A stretch of DNA of 64,000 bases from positions 124,001 to 188,000 of the forward strand of contig NZ_FCOM02000009.1 in the NCBI RefSeq assembly GCF_001544695.2, given 5' to 3'. The translations under genes were made by a program, and so were the position numbers. Source of the stretch: Caballeronia arvi. GTDB lineage: Bacteria; Pseudomonadota; Gammaproteobacteria; Burkholderiales; Burkholderiaceae. How positions within the stretch are numbered: the stretch's first letter is position 1; every line of letters starts with the position of its first letter. Below, one piece after another: positions 17,173 to 25,825 of this stretch. Under the pieces are notes generated by a model, which saw only the letters and a list, made by a program, of their open reading frames with translations, ran no database searches and had not been told where the DNA came from.

Positions 17173-18786
17173 ATGTCTAGCATCGGACACGATGTAGGCG
17201 CAGGCCACGACCACGCGCACGACGACCATGCGCACCATGTGCCGCATGGCTGGCGCCGGTGGCTGCTCGCCACCAACCACAAGGACATCGGTACCCTGTA
17301 CCTGCTGTTCTCCTTCATCATGTTCCTCTCCGGAGGCGTGATGGCGCTTGGCATCCGTGCCGAGCTCTTCGAGCCGGGCCTGCAGATCATGCGCCCCGAG
17401 TTCTTCAATCAGCTGACCACCATGCACGGCCTCATCATGGTGTTCGGCGCGATCATGCCGGCGTTCGTCGGCTTCGCGAACTGGATGGTGCCGCTGCAGA
17501 TCGGCGCATCGGACATGGCGTTCGCGCGTATGAACAACTTCAGCTTCTGGCTGCTGCCGGCCGCTGCCGTGCTGCTCGTCGGCTCGTTCTTCGTGCCGGG
17601 CGGCGCAACCGCCGCAGGCTGGACGCTGTACGCGCCGCTTTCCACGCAGATGGGCCCGGGCATGGACTTCGCGATCTTCGCGGTCCACATCATGGGTGCG
17701 TCGTCGATCATGGGCGGCATCAACATCGTCGTGACGATCCTGAACATGCGCGCGCCCGGCATGACGCTCATGAAGATGCCGATGTTCGCGTGGACGTGGC
17801 TCATCACAGCGTATCTGCTGATCGCCGTGATGCCGGTTCTGGCCGGCGCGATCACGATGGTGCTGTTCGACCGTCACTTCGGCACGTCGTTCTTCAACGC
17901 GGCGGGCGGCGGCGATCCGGTCATGTACCAGCACATCTTCTGGTTCTTCGGTCACCCCGAGGTGTACATCATGATCTTGCCGGCGTTCGGGATCGTGTCG
18001 CAGGTGATCCCGGCGTTCTCGCGCAAGCCGCTGTTCGGCTATAGCTCGATGGTGTACGCAACCGCATCGATCGCGATTCTGTCGTTCATGGTGTGGGCGC
18101 ACCACATGTTCGCGACCGGCATGCCGGTGACGGGCCAGTTGTTCTTCATGTACGCGACGATGCTGATCGCGGTCCCGACGGGCGTGAAGGTGTTCAACTG
18201 GGTGGCGACGATGTGGCGCGGCGCGCTCTCGTTCGAAACCCCGATGCTCTTCGCGATCGGCTTCCTGTTCGTGTTCACGATGGGCGGCTTCACGGGCCTG
18301 ATCCTGTCGATGGCGCCGCTCGATATCCAGATGCACGGCACGTACTACGTGGTGGCGCACTTTCACTACGTGCTCGTAGCGGGGTCGCTCTTCGCGCTGT
18401 TCTCGGGCTGGTACTACTGGGCGCCGAAGTGGACCGGCTGGATGTACAACGAAATGCGCGGGAAGATCCACTTCTGGGCGTCGATGATCACGTTCAACGT
18501 CACGTTCTTCCCGATGCACTTCCTGGGCCTGGCGGGCATGCCGCGCCGCTATGCGGACTACCCGGCGCAGTTCACGGACTTCAACCAGGTCGCGACGATC
18601 GGCGCATTCGGTTTCGGTCTCTCGCAGGTCTACTTCCTGTTCGCGGTCGCGTTGCCGACGTATCGCGGCGGCGGCGAACTCGAGAAGGCCGGCGACAAGC
18701 CGTGGGATGGCGCGGAAGGTCTCGAATGGACCGTGCCGAGCCCGGCGCCGTTCCATACGTTCGAGCATCCGCCGACGGTCGAGTAA
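17173..18786 (+). CDS. ctaD: Cytochrome c oxidase subunit I
   Basis: The product is the catalytic heme a/a3-CuB subunit, 537 residues with about 12 membrane helices. The active-site motif FFGHPEVYIMILPAFG (His-Tyr cross-link region), WAHHMFATGMPVTGQ and HGTYYVVAHFHYVL (heme ligands) are all intact. A histidine-rich N-terminus (DHAHDDHAHHVPHGW) precedes the first helix. ATG 17173 is chosen because AGGAG ends at 17163, leaving good spacing; the in-frame ATG at 17164 abuts the ribosome site. It follows ctaC by 98 bases. Confidence 0.97.
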   Translation: MSSIGHDVGAGHDHAHDDHAHHVPHGWRRWLLATNHKDIGTLYLLFSFIMFLSGGVMALGIRAELFEPGLQIMRPEFFNQLTTMHGLIMVFGAIMPAFVGFANWMVPLQIGASDMAFARMNNFSFWLLPAAAVLLVGSFFVPGGATAAGWTLYAPLSTQMGPGMDFAIFAVHIMGASSIMGGINIVVTILNMRAPGMTLMKMPMFAWTWLITAYLLIAVMPVLAGAITMVLFDRHFGTSFFNAAGGGDPVMYQHIFWFFGHPEVYIMILPAFGIVSQVIPAFSRKPLFGYSSMVYATASIAILSFMVWAHHMFATGMPVTGQLFFMYATMLIAVPTGVKVFNWVATMWRGALSFETPMLFAIGFLFVFTMGGFTGLILSMAPLDIQMHGTYYVVAHFHYVLVAGSLFALFSGWYYWAPKWTGWMYNEMRGKIHFWASMITFNVTFFPMHFLGLAGMPRRYADYPAQFTDFNQVATIGAFGFGLSQVYFLFAVALPTYRGGGELEKAGDKPWDGAEGLEWTVPSPAPFHTFEHPPTVE

Positions 18787-18849
18787 TCAGAGTGTCCGGT
18801 TCGCGGGGCTTTTCGAGGAACGCCCCGCGAACGAGAAAGCAAGGAAAGC

Positions 18850-18990
18850 ATGGCCCCGGATCCACAAAAAAGACGCACGCCCGAAGAAATACGCGCGGGC
18901 AACAAGCGGCTCGGAATCATCATGATGTTGATTGCCGCCGTCTTCTTTCTGGGTATCGTCGTCAGGCAATACCTGTTGTCGCGAGGGTAG
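18850..18990 (+). CDS. Small cytochrome oxidase assembly protein (46 residues)
   Basis: A short gene lies between ctaD and ctaG. The product begins MAPDPQKRRTPEEIRAGNK, with a polar basic start, followed by one hydrophobic helix (LGIIMMLIAAVFFLGIVV) and a short RQYLLSRG tail. This is the form of the small single-pass assembly proteins annotated in betaproteobacterial oxidase clusters. An AAGGAAAG ribosome site precedes ATG 18850. ctaG starts 9 bases after the stop. The role in oxidase maturation is inferred from position only. Confidence 0.82.
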   Translation: MAPDPQKRRTPEEIRAGNKRLGIIMMLIAAVFFLGIVVRQYLLSRG

Positions 18991-18999
18991 GAAAGCAAC

Positions 19000-19566
19000 G
19001 TGTCGACTCCGCAGGAAAATTCGCATATCGACCGGTCCTTCAACCGGTCGATGCTGGTGAAGCTCTTCGTCGTGGCCGCGCTGATGTTCGGCTTCGGATT
19101 CGCGCTCGTGCCGATGTACCGCGCGATCTGTGAGATCACCGGCATCAACAATCTCGTGCAGCGCGACGTCAGCGCGCGCGAGGCGAAGAACACGCAGGTC
19201 GACATGAGCCGCACGATTTCGATCGAGTTCGACGCGAACGCGCGCGGCCCGCTGGAGTTCAAGCCGGAGCAGCACAGTCTCGATCTGCACCCCGGCGAAG
19301 TGACGACGGTGATGTACGAGGTGACCAACGAGCAGAACCGCACGGTAAAGGCGCAGGCCATCCCGAGCTACGCGCCGAAGCAGGCCACCGAGTATTTCAA
19401 CAAGATCGAATGCTTCTGCTTCACGCAGCAGACGCTCGCACCGAAGGAAACGAAGCGCATGCCGGTCGTGTTCGTCGTCGATCCGAAGCTGCCGAAGGAC
19501 GTGAAGACGATCACCTTGTCGTACACGTTTTTCGAGCTGGATGCGCCGAAGCAGGCGGCGAACTGA
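19000..19566 (+). CDS. ctaG: Cytochrome c oxidase assembly protein CtaG (Cox11 family)
   Basis: The product is a 188-residue copper chaperone that delivers copper to the CuB site of subunit I. One N-terminal membrane helix (LVKLFVVAALMFGFGFALVPMYRAIC) is followed by an immunoglobulin-like periplasmic domain with the copper motif IECFCFTQQTL. The start is GTG 19000 after TAGGAAAG; it sits 9 bases from the small assembly gene. The length and motif match the Cox11 family well. Confidence 0.95.
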   Translation: MSTPQENSHIDRSFNRSMLVKLFVVAALMFGFGFALVPMYRAICEITGINNLVQRDVSAREAKNTQVDMSRTISIEFDANARGPLEFKPEQHSLDLHPGEVTTVMYEVTNEQNRTVKAQAIPSYAPKQATEYFNKIECFCFTQQTLAPKETKRMPVVFVVDPKLPKDVKTITLSYTFFELDAPKQAAN

Positions 19567-19568
19567 AG

Positions 19569-19769
19569 ATGAACGACGCGCGCGGGAAGGGCGGCTTTCT
19601 CAAGCTCGTGAAAGCAGTGTTCTGGTCGTTTTTCGGCGTGCGCCGCCGGGCCGACCTCGAGAGCGATGCGGCGCAGCTCAATCCGCTGCATCTCATCGCG
19701 GCGGGCATCATCGGCGCGGTGTTGTTCATCGTCGTGTTGCTGCTGATCGTGCGCGCAGTAGTGGGATAG
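19569..19769 (+). CDS. DUF2970 single-pass membrane protein
   Basis: The product is 66 residues: FLKLVKAVFWSFFGVRRRADLESD, a short amphipathic start with the typical FFGVR motif of DUF2970, then one membrane helix (LIAAGIIGAVLFIVVLLLIVRAVV). It starts 2 bases after the ctaG stop, so coupling is likely. DUF2970 genes are regularly found between ctaG and ctaE in betaproteobacteria; the function is unknown. Confidence 0.85.
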   Translation: MNDARGKGGFLKLVKAVFWSFFGVRRRADLESDAAQLNPLHLIAAGIIGAVLFIVVLLLIVRAVVG

Positions 19770-19836
19770 ACGGAACGCTGGAAGCATCAGCGTCGAAAGA
19801 AAACTCAAGCAACTGGATCGAAGTGGAGAATCAACA

Positions 19837-20694
19837 ATGAGCGGTCAAAACGAGAGCCCGTACTATTTCGTGCCGCATCCGTCGCGGCATCCGGTTATGG
19901 CCGCGACCGGCCTGCTGGTGATGCTCGCATCGCTGGCATCGTGGGTGAACGGCCATACGTGGGGCCCGGCCGGCACGTTCATCGGCCTGCTGTTCGTGCT
20001 GTTCGTGCTGTGGCACTGGTTCGGCGACGCGATTTCCGAATCCGAAGGCGGCATGTACGGCAAGCGCGTCGACGTGTCGTACCGCTGGAGCATGAGCTGG
20101 TTCATCTTCTCCGAAGTGATGTTCTTCGGCGCGTTCTTCGGCGCGCTGTTCTACGCGCGCGCGATCGCGATGCATCAGCTCGGCAGCCTCGACTACAAGC
20201 TGATCTGGCCGGACTTCACCGCCGTGTGGCCGAACAACGGCCCCGCTGCGCTCGTCGGTCACTTCCGCGCGATGGTGCCGTGGCCGCTGCCGACCATCAA
20301 TACGGCGCTCTTGCTGTCGTCCGGCGCGACGCTGACCGTGGCGCACCATGCGCTGCGCGAAGACCATCGCAAGAAGACGATCATCTGGCTGGGCGCGACG
20401 GTTCTGCTTGGCATCATCTTCCTGTTCTGCCAGGGCTACGAATATTTCCACGCGTACAACGAGCTGAACCTCACGCTCAATTCCGGCGTGTACGGCTCGA
20501 CGTTCTTCCTGCTGACCGGCTTCCACGGTTTCCACGTGTTCCTGGGCGGCACGATGCTGGCGGTCGTGATGATCCGGCTGATCCGGGGGCACTTCACGGC
20601 GGAGCACCACTTCGCGTTCGAGGGCGCCGCGTGGTACTGGCACTTCGTCGACGTCGTGTGGCTGGGTCTGTACGTCGTCGTCTACTGGCTGTAA
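19837..20694 (+). CDS. ctaE: Cytochrome c oxidase subunit III
   Basis: The product is the third core subunit, 285 residues with seven predicted membrane helices. Recognisable segments are YYFVPHPSRHPVMAATGLL at the N-terminus, MSWFIFSEVMFFGAFFGALFYARA, FCQGYEYFHAYNELNLTLNSGVYGSTFFLLTGFHGFHV and AAWYWHFVDVVWLGLYVVVYWL at the C-terminus. A GGAGA ribosome site precedes ATG 19837. A GC hairpin lies about 90 bases after the stop. Confidence 0.97.
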   Translation: MSGQNESPYYFVPHPSRHPVMAATGLLVMLASLASWVNGHTWGPAGTFIGLLFVLFVLWHWFGDAISESEGGMYGKRVDVSYRWSMSWFIFSEVMFFGAFFGALFYARAIAMHQLGSLDYKLIWPDFTAVWPNNGPAALVGHFRAMVPWPLPTINTALLLSSGATLTVAHHALREDHRKKTIIWLGATVLLGIIFLFCQGYEYFHAYNELNLTLNSGVYGSTFFLLTGFHGFHVFLGGTMLAVVMIRLIRGHFTAEHHFAFEGAAWYWHFVDVVWLGLYVVVYWL

Positions 20695-20783
20695 GCGGAA
20701 TATCGAAAGCGGGCGCGCACTGCGCGGCCCGCGATGCAAGACTGGCGGCGACGCCGGTCCGAGAGCAAAGAAGCAGTGACCAA

Positions 20784-20820
20784 CACGCCGCCCTCGATGT
20801 CCCAAGGGGCGGCGTTGTCG
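20784..20820 (+). terminator. Possible terminator hairpin after ctaE
   Basis: An imperfect stem (ACGCCGCCC / GGGGCGGCGT) with a 12-base loop is followed by TGTCGTTT. The T tract is interrupted, so efficiency is doubtful. Confidence 0.5.
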
Positions 20821-20916
20821 TTTGAAGGGGCGCTTGGCGAAGCGGAAGCGTGAAAGTGCCGCGGCGCGACAATACGTCTCGTAGGGACGAACCCGCGCGG
20901 CGGGTTATCGTCGGGA

Positions 20917-21126
20917 TCAGCGTCCGATGGGAATGCCCGACGATTGAATCCAGCCCATCCAGTGCGCAAACAGGATGAAGAGGAAGAGGGAAATGGACAG
21001 CCCGACGCGCATGGCGAGCGACCACACCATCCGCTTCGTCCTGCCCCGGTCGGTCATCATGAAATAGAGCGCCGAACCCAGGCTGCCGATGATCAGGATG
21101 AATGCAATAGCAACGATGATGTGCAT
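20917..21126 (-). CDS. Twin-transmembrane small protein (DUF2909-like)
   Basis: The product is 69 residues with two membrane helices (IIVAIAFILIIGSLGSALYFMM and VGLSISLFLFILFAHWMGWI) joined by a basic loop (TDRGRTKRM). It matches the twin-transmembrane DUF2909 family that sits between ctaE and the SURF1 gene in many Burkholderiales, usually in the opposite direction as here. It splits the oxidase locus into two plus-strand parts. The function is unknown. Confidence 0.8.
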   Translation of the reverse strand: MHIIVAIAFILIIGSLGSALYFMMTDRGRTKRMVWSLAMRVGLSISLFLFILFAHWMGWIQSSGIPIGR

Positions 21127-21239
21127 GAAACCAGCCAGCGATTGTGCTCAGGAACAACGGTGAGCAGTATTAATTTGGATCATCTCATTATCTCACTCGA
21201 TCCCATGCGCCGTGCGGCGCCTCAGCGGATGCCGCGCAT

Positions 21240-21974
21240 ATGAAGATTCGCTTCTGGCCCACGCTGCTGATTTTGATCGTCGTCGCGGTGACGGTGCGTC
21301 TCGGCTTCTGGCAGCGCGACCGCGCGCATCAGAAGGAAGCGCTCAACGCGCAGATCGTCGCTTTCGAGAATGCGCCCGCGCGCGAGATCGGCACGGAGCC
21401 GTTGCCGCTCAAGTCGATCGAATTTCATCGCGTCGAGGCGCGCGGCGTGTTTCTGCCCGAGCGCGTCGTGTATCTGGACAATCGTCCGTATAACGACCAG
21501 CCGGGCTTTTATGTCGTGATGCCGCTTAAACTCGAGGGCGGCGGCTACGTGCTCGTGAATCGTGGATGGCTGCCGCGCAACATGGCGGACCGCACGGGCA
21601 TCGAGCGCTACGAGACGCCGAAGGGCGTCGTCGAGGTGAAGGGCATTGCGCGCGCGAATGCGTCGCAGGCGTACGAGCTGGGGCATGGCGGATCGGCGGC
21701 GCACGAGCAGATTCGTCAGAATCTCGACATCAAATCGTATGCGGCGGAAACCGGGCTCGCGCTGCAGCCGTTCGTGATCCAGCAGACGAACGACACCGGC
21801 GACAGACTCGTGCGCGACTGGCCCGCGCCGACGCTCGGCGTCGAGCGCAATTACGGCTACATGTTGCAGTGGTGGGGCATGGCCGCGGCCGCCGTCGCGT
21901 TCGGCTTGTACGCCGCGCGCCGCGCCGCGAAGAAAGACGACGTAAGCGACGGCGAAGCCGAGCACCACGCCTGA
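21240..21974 (+). CDS. SURF1 family cytochrome oxidase assembly protein
   Basis: The product is 244 residues with the SURF1 layout: an N-terminal helix (FWPTLLILIVVAVTVRLGFWQRDRAHQKE) and a C-terminal helix (WWGMAAAAVAFGLYAARRAA) flanking a periplasmic domain containing LDNRPYNDQPGFYVVMPL and VLVNRGWLPR. SURF1 proteins help insert heme a into subunit I. The ribosome site before ATG 21240 is weak. It is 114 bases from the divergent twin-transmembrane gene and 29 bases from the next gene. Confidence 0.92.
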   Translation: MKIRFWPTLLILIVVAVTVRLGFWQRDRAHQKEALNAQIVAFENAPAREIGTEPLPLKSIEFHRVEARGVFLPERVVYLDNRPYNDQPGFYVVMPLKLEGGGYVLVNRGWLPRNMADRTGIERYETPKGVVEVKGIARANASQAYELGHGGSAAHEQIRQNLDIKSYAAETGLALQPFVIQQTNDTGDRLVRDWPAPTLGVERNYGYMLQWWGMAAAAVAFGLYAARRAAKKDDVSDGEAEHHA

Positions 21975-22003
21975 AATTTGACCGAACAGAGGCAGTCTTA
22001 CCG

Positions 22004-22657
22004 ATGCAATCACAACGCTCCACCGCCGACGCAGACAAGACGCGCACCCGGCAACGCACGGCCTCGAAAGGCTCGTGGATCAGCGGCCGATGGATGCTGC
22101 TCCTGCTCGCGCTCGTGTGCGCCGCGCCGGTGATCGCGTCGTACCTGATGTACTACGTGTTCAAGCCGGCGGGCGGCACGTCCAGCTATGGCAGGCTGAT
22201 CGATCCGCAGCGGCCGATTCCCGCGCAACTCGTCGTCACCGACGAAAAAGGGCAGAGCCTGCCGTTCAAGTCGCTCGAAGGCAAATGGCTGATGATCATC
22301 GTCAACGGCAGCGACTGCGACGAGCAATGCGCGACGCGCCTCTACTTCATGCGCCAGGTGCGTGCGCTGCAATCGGGCGAGCGCGAGCGCGTCGTGAACG
22401 TATGGCTGCGCACCGATGACAAGCCTGTTTCCGACGTCATCAAGACCGCCTATCCGCAGCCCGACACGCGCATGCTCGTCACCGACGAGAAGGCGGTCGC
22501 CGCGTGGCTGCCCGTCGATGACGGCACGAAGCTCACGGATCACATCTTTCTCGTCGATCCGAACGGCAATCTGATGATGCGCTTCCCGAAGAACCCCGAT
22601 CCCAAGAAGATCAACGCGGATGTGGCGAAGTTGCTGAAGTGGTCGCGAATCGGATAA
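22004..22657 (+). CDS. Membrane-anchored redoxin-like protein in the oxidase locus
   Basis: The product is 217 residues. A basic start precedes one membrane helix (WMLLLLALVCAAPVIASYLMYYVF). The periplasmic part looks like a divergent thioredoxin/SCO fold: PIPAQLVVTDEKGQSLPFKSLEGKW, then VNGSDCDEQC with Cys105 and Cys109, and a C-terminal DHIFLVDPNGNLMMRFP strand. The C-x3-C spacing is the same as the copper site of SCO proteins. It lies between the SURF1 gene and ctaA. A role in redox or copper handling for the oxidase is inferred from the fold and the position; it is usually annotated as hypothetical. Confidence 0.75.
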   Translation: MQSQRSTADADKTRTRQRTASKGSWISGRWMLLLLALVCAAPVIASYLMYYVFKPAGGTSSYGRLIDPQRPIPAQLVVTDEKGQSLPFKSLEGKWLMIIVNGSDCDEQCATRLYFMRQVRALQSGERERVVNVWLRTDDKPVSDVIKTAYPQPDTRMLVTDEKAVAAWLPVDDGTKLTDHIFLVDPNGNLMMRFPKNPDPKKINADVAKLLKWSRIG

Positions 22658-22679
22658 ACGCGGGTTGAGGTAAGCGAAT

Positions 22680-23789
22680 ATGTTTCTGCTGCAATTGGGT
22701 CTGATCGGCATCTGCGTCGCGCTGCTGCCGCTGTCGTATGTCTGGGTCAAGGCCGATGACGATAAATTCAGAAAGCTCGTCTGGCTGACGACCTTTCTGA
22801 CGCTCGATCTCATCATGTTCGGCGGCTTCACGCGCCTGACCGATTCCGGTCTCGGCTGCCCCGACTGGCCGGGTTGTTACGGCACATCGTCGCCGTTCGT
22901 CGCGCATGCGCAGATCGCGGCCGCGTATCACGCGATGCCGACCGGTCCCGTCAGCATGATGAAGGCGTGGATCGAAATGCTGCACCGCTATTTCGCAATG
23001 GCGATCGGCGTGCTGATCATCGCGCAGGTGATCATCGCGTGGACGGCGCGCATCAAGAAGCGCCCGCTGCACGTGTCGCCGTGGTGGCCGACGGGCATTC
23101 TGCTGCTCATCCTGCTGCAAGGCGCGTTCGGCGCGTGGACCGTCACGCTGAAACTGCAACCGGTCATCGTCACGACGCACCTGCTGCTCGGGCTCGCGCT
23201 GCTCGGCGTGCTCGGCTGGCTCGCGGCGCGCATGACGCCGATTCCCTCGCTCGACTCTGCCGCCGCGCGCTGGATGCCCGCCGCGGCATTCGGCTTGCTC
23301 CTGCTCGTCGTGCAGGTGGCGCTCGGCGGCTGGGTCAGCACGAACTACGCAGTGCTCGCCTGCACGGACTTCCCGCTGTGCAATGGCCAGTGGATTCCGC
23401 CGATGAACTTCGAGCACGGTTTCCATCTGTGGCGCGCGCTCGGCATGACCGGCGATGGCGACGTGATCTCGCAGGATGCGCTCGTCGCGATTCACTGGAC
23501 GCATCGCATGTTTGCGGTCGTCGTCGTGCTGTATCTGCTGTGGCTCGCCTTGCGGCTGCGACGATTCGAATCGCTGCGCAAGCCCGCGAACGGCGTATTG
23601 TTGATGATCGTGATCCAGTTCCTGACGGGCATGTCGAACATCGTGCTGCAATGGCCGCTGCCGGTCGCCGTAGCCCACAACGGCGGGGCCGCGATCCTGT
23701 TGCTGCTGCTCGTTATGCTAAACTTTCGAATCTCTTCAAGCCGTCCCGGCCGCGCCGCAGTTCCCGCGCGCGACGTCGTTTCAGCGTGA
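22680..23789 (+). CDS. ctaA: Heme A synthase (CtaA/COX15)
   Basis: The product oxidises heme O to heme A for the oxidase. It is 369 residues with eight predicted membrane helices in two four-helix halves. Conserved heme-ligand histidines are visible in EMLHRYFAMAIG, VTTHLLLGLALL, IHWTHRMFAVVV and AVAHNGGAAILLL, and the early motif GGFTRLTDSGLGCPDWPGCYG is diagnostic. It starts 22 bases after the redoxin-like gene and is followed by ctaB at 12 bases. Confidence 0.96.
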   Translation: MFLLQLGLIGICVALLPLSYVWVKADDDKFRKLVWLTTFLTLDLIMFGGFTRLTDSGLGCPDWPGCYGTSSPFVAHAQIAAAYHAMPTGPVSMMKAWIEMLHRYFAMAIGVLIIAQVIIAWTARIKKRPLHVSPWWPTGILLLILLQGAFGAWTVTLKLQPVIVTTHLLLGLALLGVLGWLAARMTPIPSLDSAAARWMPAAAFGLLLLVVQVALGGWVSTNYAVLACTDFPLCNGQWIPPMNFEHGFHLWRALGMTGDGDVISQDALVAIHWTHRMFAVVVVLYLLWLALRLRRFESLRKPANGVLLMIVIQFLTGMSNIVLQWPLPVAVAHNGGAAILLLLLVMLNFRISSSRPGRAAVPARDVVSA

Positions 23790-23801
23790 CTCCACATTCT
23801 C

Positions 23802-24707
23802 ATGGATAGCACGACACTCCATTCCCACTTCGGCAGCCGCGTCTCGCAATATCTTGCGCTGACGAAACCGCGCGTCACGCAGCTCGCCGTGTTTTGCGCC
23901 GTCATCGGCATGTTTCTGTCCACGCCCGGCATGGTGCCGTGGGACAAGCTCGTCGGCGGCGCAGTCGGCATCTGGTTGCTGGCCGGCGCGGCTTTCGCGA
24001 TCAACTGCCTCGTAGAACAGAAAGTCGATGCGAAGATGCGCCGCACCGCGTGGCGTCCGTCCGCGCGCGGGCAGATCACCACGACGCAGATTCTGATCTT
24101 CTCCGCGATATTGGGCGGCATCGGCATGTGGACGCTCTACACGTTCACGAATCCGCTCACGATGTGGCTCACCATCGCCACGTTCGTCGGCTATGCGGTT
24201 ATCTATACGCTGTTGCTCAAGCCTTACACGCCGCAGAACATCGTTATCGGCGGCGCGTCCGGCGCGATGCCGCCCGCGCTCGGCTGGGCAGCCGTCACGG
24301 GCACGGTGCCCGGCGACGCGTGGATTCTCGTGCTGATCATCTTCGTGTGGACACCGCCGCATTTCTGGGCGCTCGCGCTCTATCGCCGCAAGGACTACGA
24401 GAACGCCGGCCTGCCCATGCTGCCGATCACGCACGGCGAGAAATACACGCTGCTCAACATCTTTCTGTACACGCTCGTCTTGTTCGCCGTCACGCTGATG
24501 CCGTATATCTCCGGCATGAGCGGCGTGGTGTATCTGGCGAGTGCCATCGCGCTCGGCGCGGTGTTCATCGGTTATGCGTGGAAGATGTACCGCGACTACT
24601 CGGACGCGCTCGCGCGCAAGACCTTCCGCTATTCGATCGTGTATCTGTCGCTGCTGTTCGGCGCGCTGCTCGTCGATCATTACGTGCGCACGGTGATCGG
24701 CGCATGA
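23802..24707 (+). CDS. ctaB: Protoheme IX farnesyltransferase (heme O synthase)
   Basis: The product is a UbiA-family membrane prenyltransferase of 301 residues that attaches farnesyl to heme b. The prenyl-diphosphate motif [20 protein letters not shown] is near residue 67, and the second conserved loop includes [28 protein letters not shown] near 183. It works directly upstream of CtaA in heme A synthesis. Its stop overlaps the ATG of the sco gene (ATGA), indicating translational coupling. Confidence 0.96.
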   Translation: MDSTTLHSHFGSRVSQYLALTKPRVTQLAVFCAVIGMFLSTPGMVPWDKLVGGAVGIWLLAGAAFAINCLVEQKVDAKMRRTAWRPSARGQITTTQILIFSAILGGIGMWTLYTFTNPLTMWLTIATFVGYAVIYTLLLKPYTPQNIVIGGASGAMPPALGWAAVTGTVPGDAWILVLIIFVWTPPHFWALALYRRKDYENAGLPMLPITHGEKYTLLNIFLYTLVLFAVTLMPYISGMSGVVYLASAIALGAVFIGYAWKMYRDYSDALARKTFRYSIVYLSLLFGALLVDHYVRTVIGA

Positions 24708-25294
24708 CGGCTGCTCTTCGTCGCATCTTCGCGCTGATGTTCGTGGTCGCGCTGCTCGCCGCATGCGAGAAAGCGCCCGAGTTCAAGAACCTCGACATCA
24801 CCGGCAACAAGCAGTTCGGCGCCGATTTTTCGCTGCCCGACACGCACGGCAAGACGCGCACGCTCGCGGACTTCAAGGGTAAGGCGGTCGTGCTGTTCTT
24901 CGGCTATACGCATTGTCCGGACGTCTGCCCGACGACGCTCGCCGAACTCTCCCAGGCGATGCAGCAGCTCGGCGACAAGTCGAAGGACGTGCAGGTGCTG
25001 ATGGTCACGGTCGATCCCGCGCGCGACACGCCCGAACTGCTGGGCCAATACGTTGCCGCGTTCAACTCGTCGTATATCGGTTTGCGGCCGGCGAACGATG
25101 CGCAGCTCGCGCAGATCGCGAAGGACTTTCGGGTGTACTACGCGAAGTCGCAGGGCAAGACGCCCGACGACTACACGATGGACCACACCGCGGCCAGCTA
25201 CGTGTTCGACAAGGACGGCAAGCTGCGTCTCTTCGCACGCGACGGGCAGGGCGTCGATCCGTGGGTTCACGACCTGAAGCTGCTGGTCGACTGA
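24704..25294 (+). CDS. SCO1/SenC family copper chaperone lipoprotein
   Basis: The product is 196 residues. The N-terminus is a lipoprotein signal ([15 protein letters not shown]), so it is likely anchored to the membrane and faces the periplasm. The thioredoxin-like domain has the copper-binding [16 protein letters not shown] and the distal histidine in [19 protein letters not shown] proteins metallate or reduce the CuA site of subunit II, present here in ctaC. Its ATG overlaps the ctaB stop. It ends the oxidase locus. Confidence 0.94.
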   Translation: MTAALRRIFALMFVVALLAACEKAPEFKNLDITGNKQFGADFSLPDTHGKTRTLADFKGKAVVLFFGYTHCPDVCPTTLAELSQAMQQLGDKSKDVQVLMVTVDPARDTPELLGQYVAAFNSSYIGLRPANDAQLAQIAKDFRVYYAKSQGKTPDDYTMDHTAASYVFDKDGKLRLFARDGQGVDPWVHDLKLLVD

Positions 25295-25332
25295 TCGCGA
25301 CAGCGGTCAGCAAGGGCCGCTTTCCAATTCAC

Positions 25333-25629
25333 TTATCCAGCCGACGGCTCGGGCAGATTCAAACCCGGCGCGAGGCGCGTCGCTTTGAATTCGATGATGT
25401 CGTAGTGCGCGAGTCCCTGCCTCGCGAACGGATCTTCCGCGATGATCGCATCGAGCCGCTCGCGTTCGATGCCCGATGCCAGAATGACACCGCCTTCGCG
25501 CGGCACCTTCGGCCCCGCGACGACGAAAACGCCCGCGGCGAAATAACGTTCGAGATAGACACGATGCGCGTCGAGCGCATCATCGATTTCGGCGAGCGCG
25601 CCGGTATATCGCAGGTTGATCACGTACAT
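25333..25629 (-). CDS. YciI family protein
   Basis: The product is 98 residues with a ferredoxin-like fold of the YciI/DGPF class: MYVINLRYTGALAEIDDALDAH at the start, then YFAAGVFVVAGPKVPREGGVILA and a C-terminal AEDPFARQGLAHYDIIEFKATR. The conserved His and Asp residues (DAHRVYLE and AEDPF) are kept. The biochemical role of the family is not established. It is convergent with the sco gene and divergent from metQ. Confidence 0.87.
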   Translation of the reverse strand: MYVINLRYTGALAEIDDALDAHRVYLERYFAAGVFVVAGPKVPREGGVILASGIERERLDAIIAEDPFARQGLAHYDIIEFKATRLAPGLNLPEPSAG

Positions 25630-25825
25630 GTCGCTTGCCTCCGGCGCAAGAATTTGTGACTTCGTGTCGCGATTTTATCCGCCCTTGCCGCGCGTGATAT
25701 TCACATGAACATTCTGTATTTACCCTCGCACCAACGCTGTGCGAATATCCGTCGCGTCGGTTCGTATCACTGACCGAACACGAAACCGGAATCCCGCAGC
25801 AAGAACGCATCGAAACAGGAACACC

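Noticed and set aside
16987..18768. 593-codon minus-strand open frame opposite ctaD
   Set aside because: Its composition is almost entirely Arg, His, Asp and Glu, with no plausible fold. It is the shadow of cytochrome oxidase subunit I, which is certain.
25630..25825. Possible SAM riboswitch upstream of metQ
   Set aside because: I looked for paired stems and conserved SAM-I or SAM-II cores and found none. There is no terminator or sequestered ribosome site.
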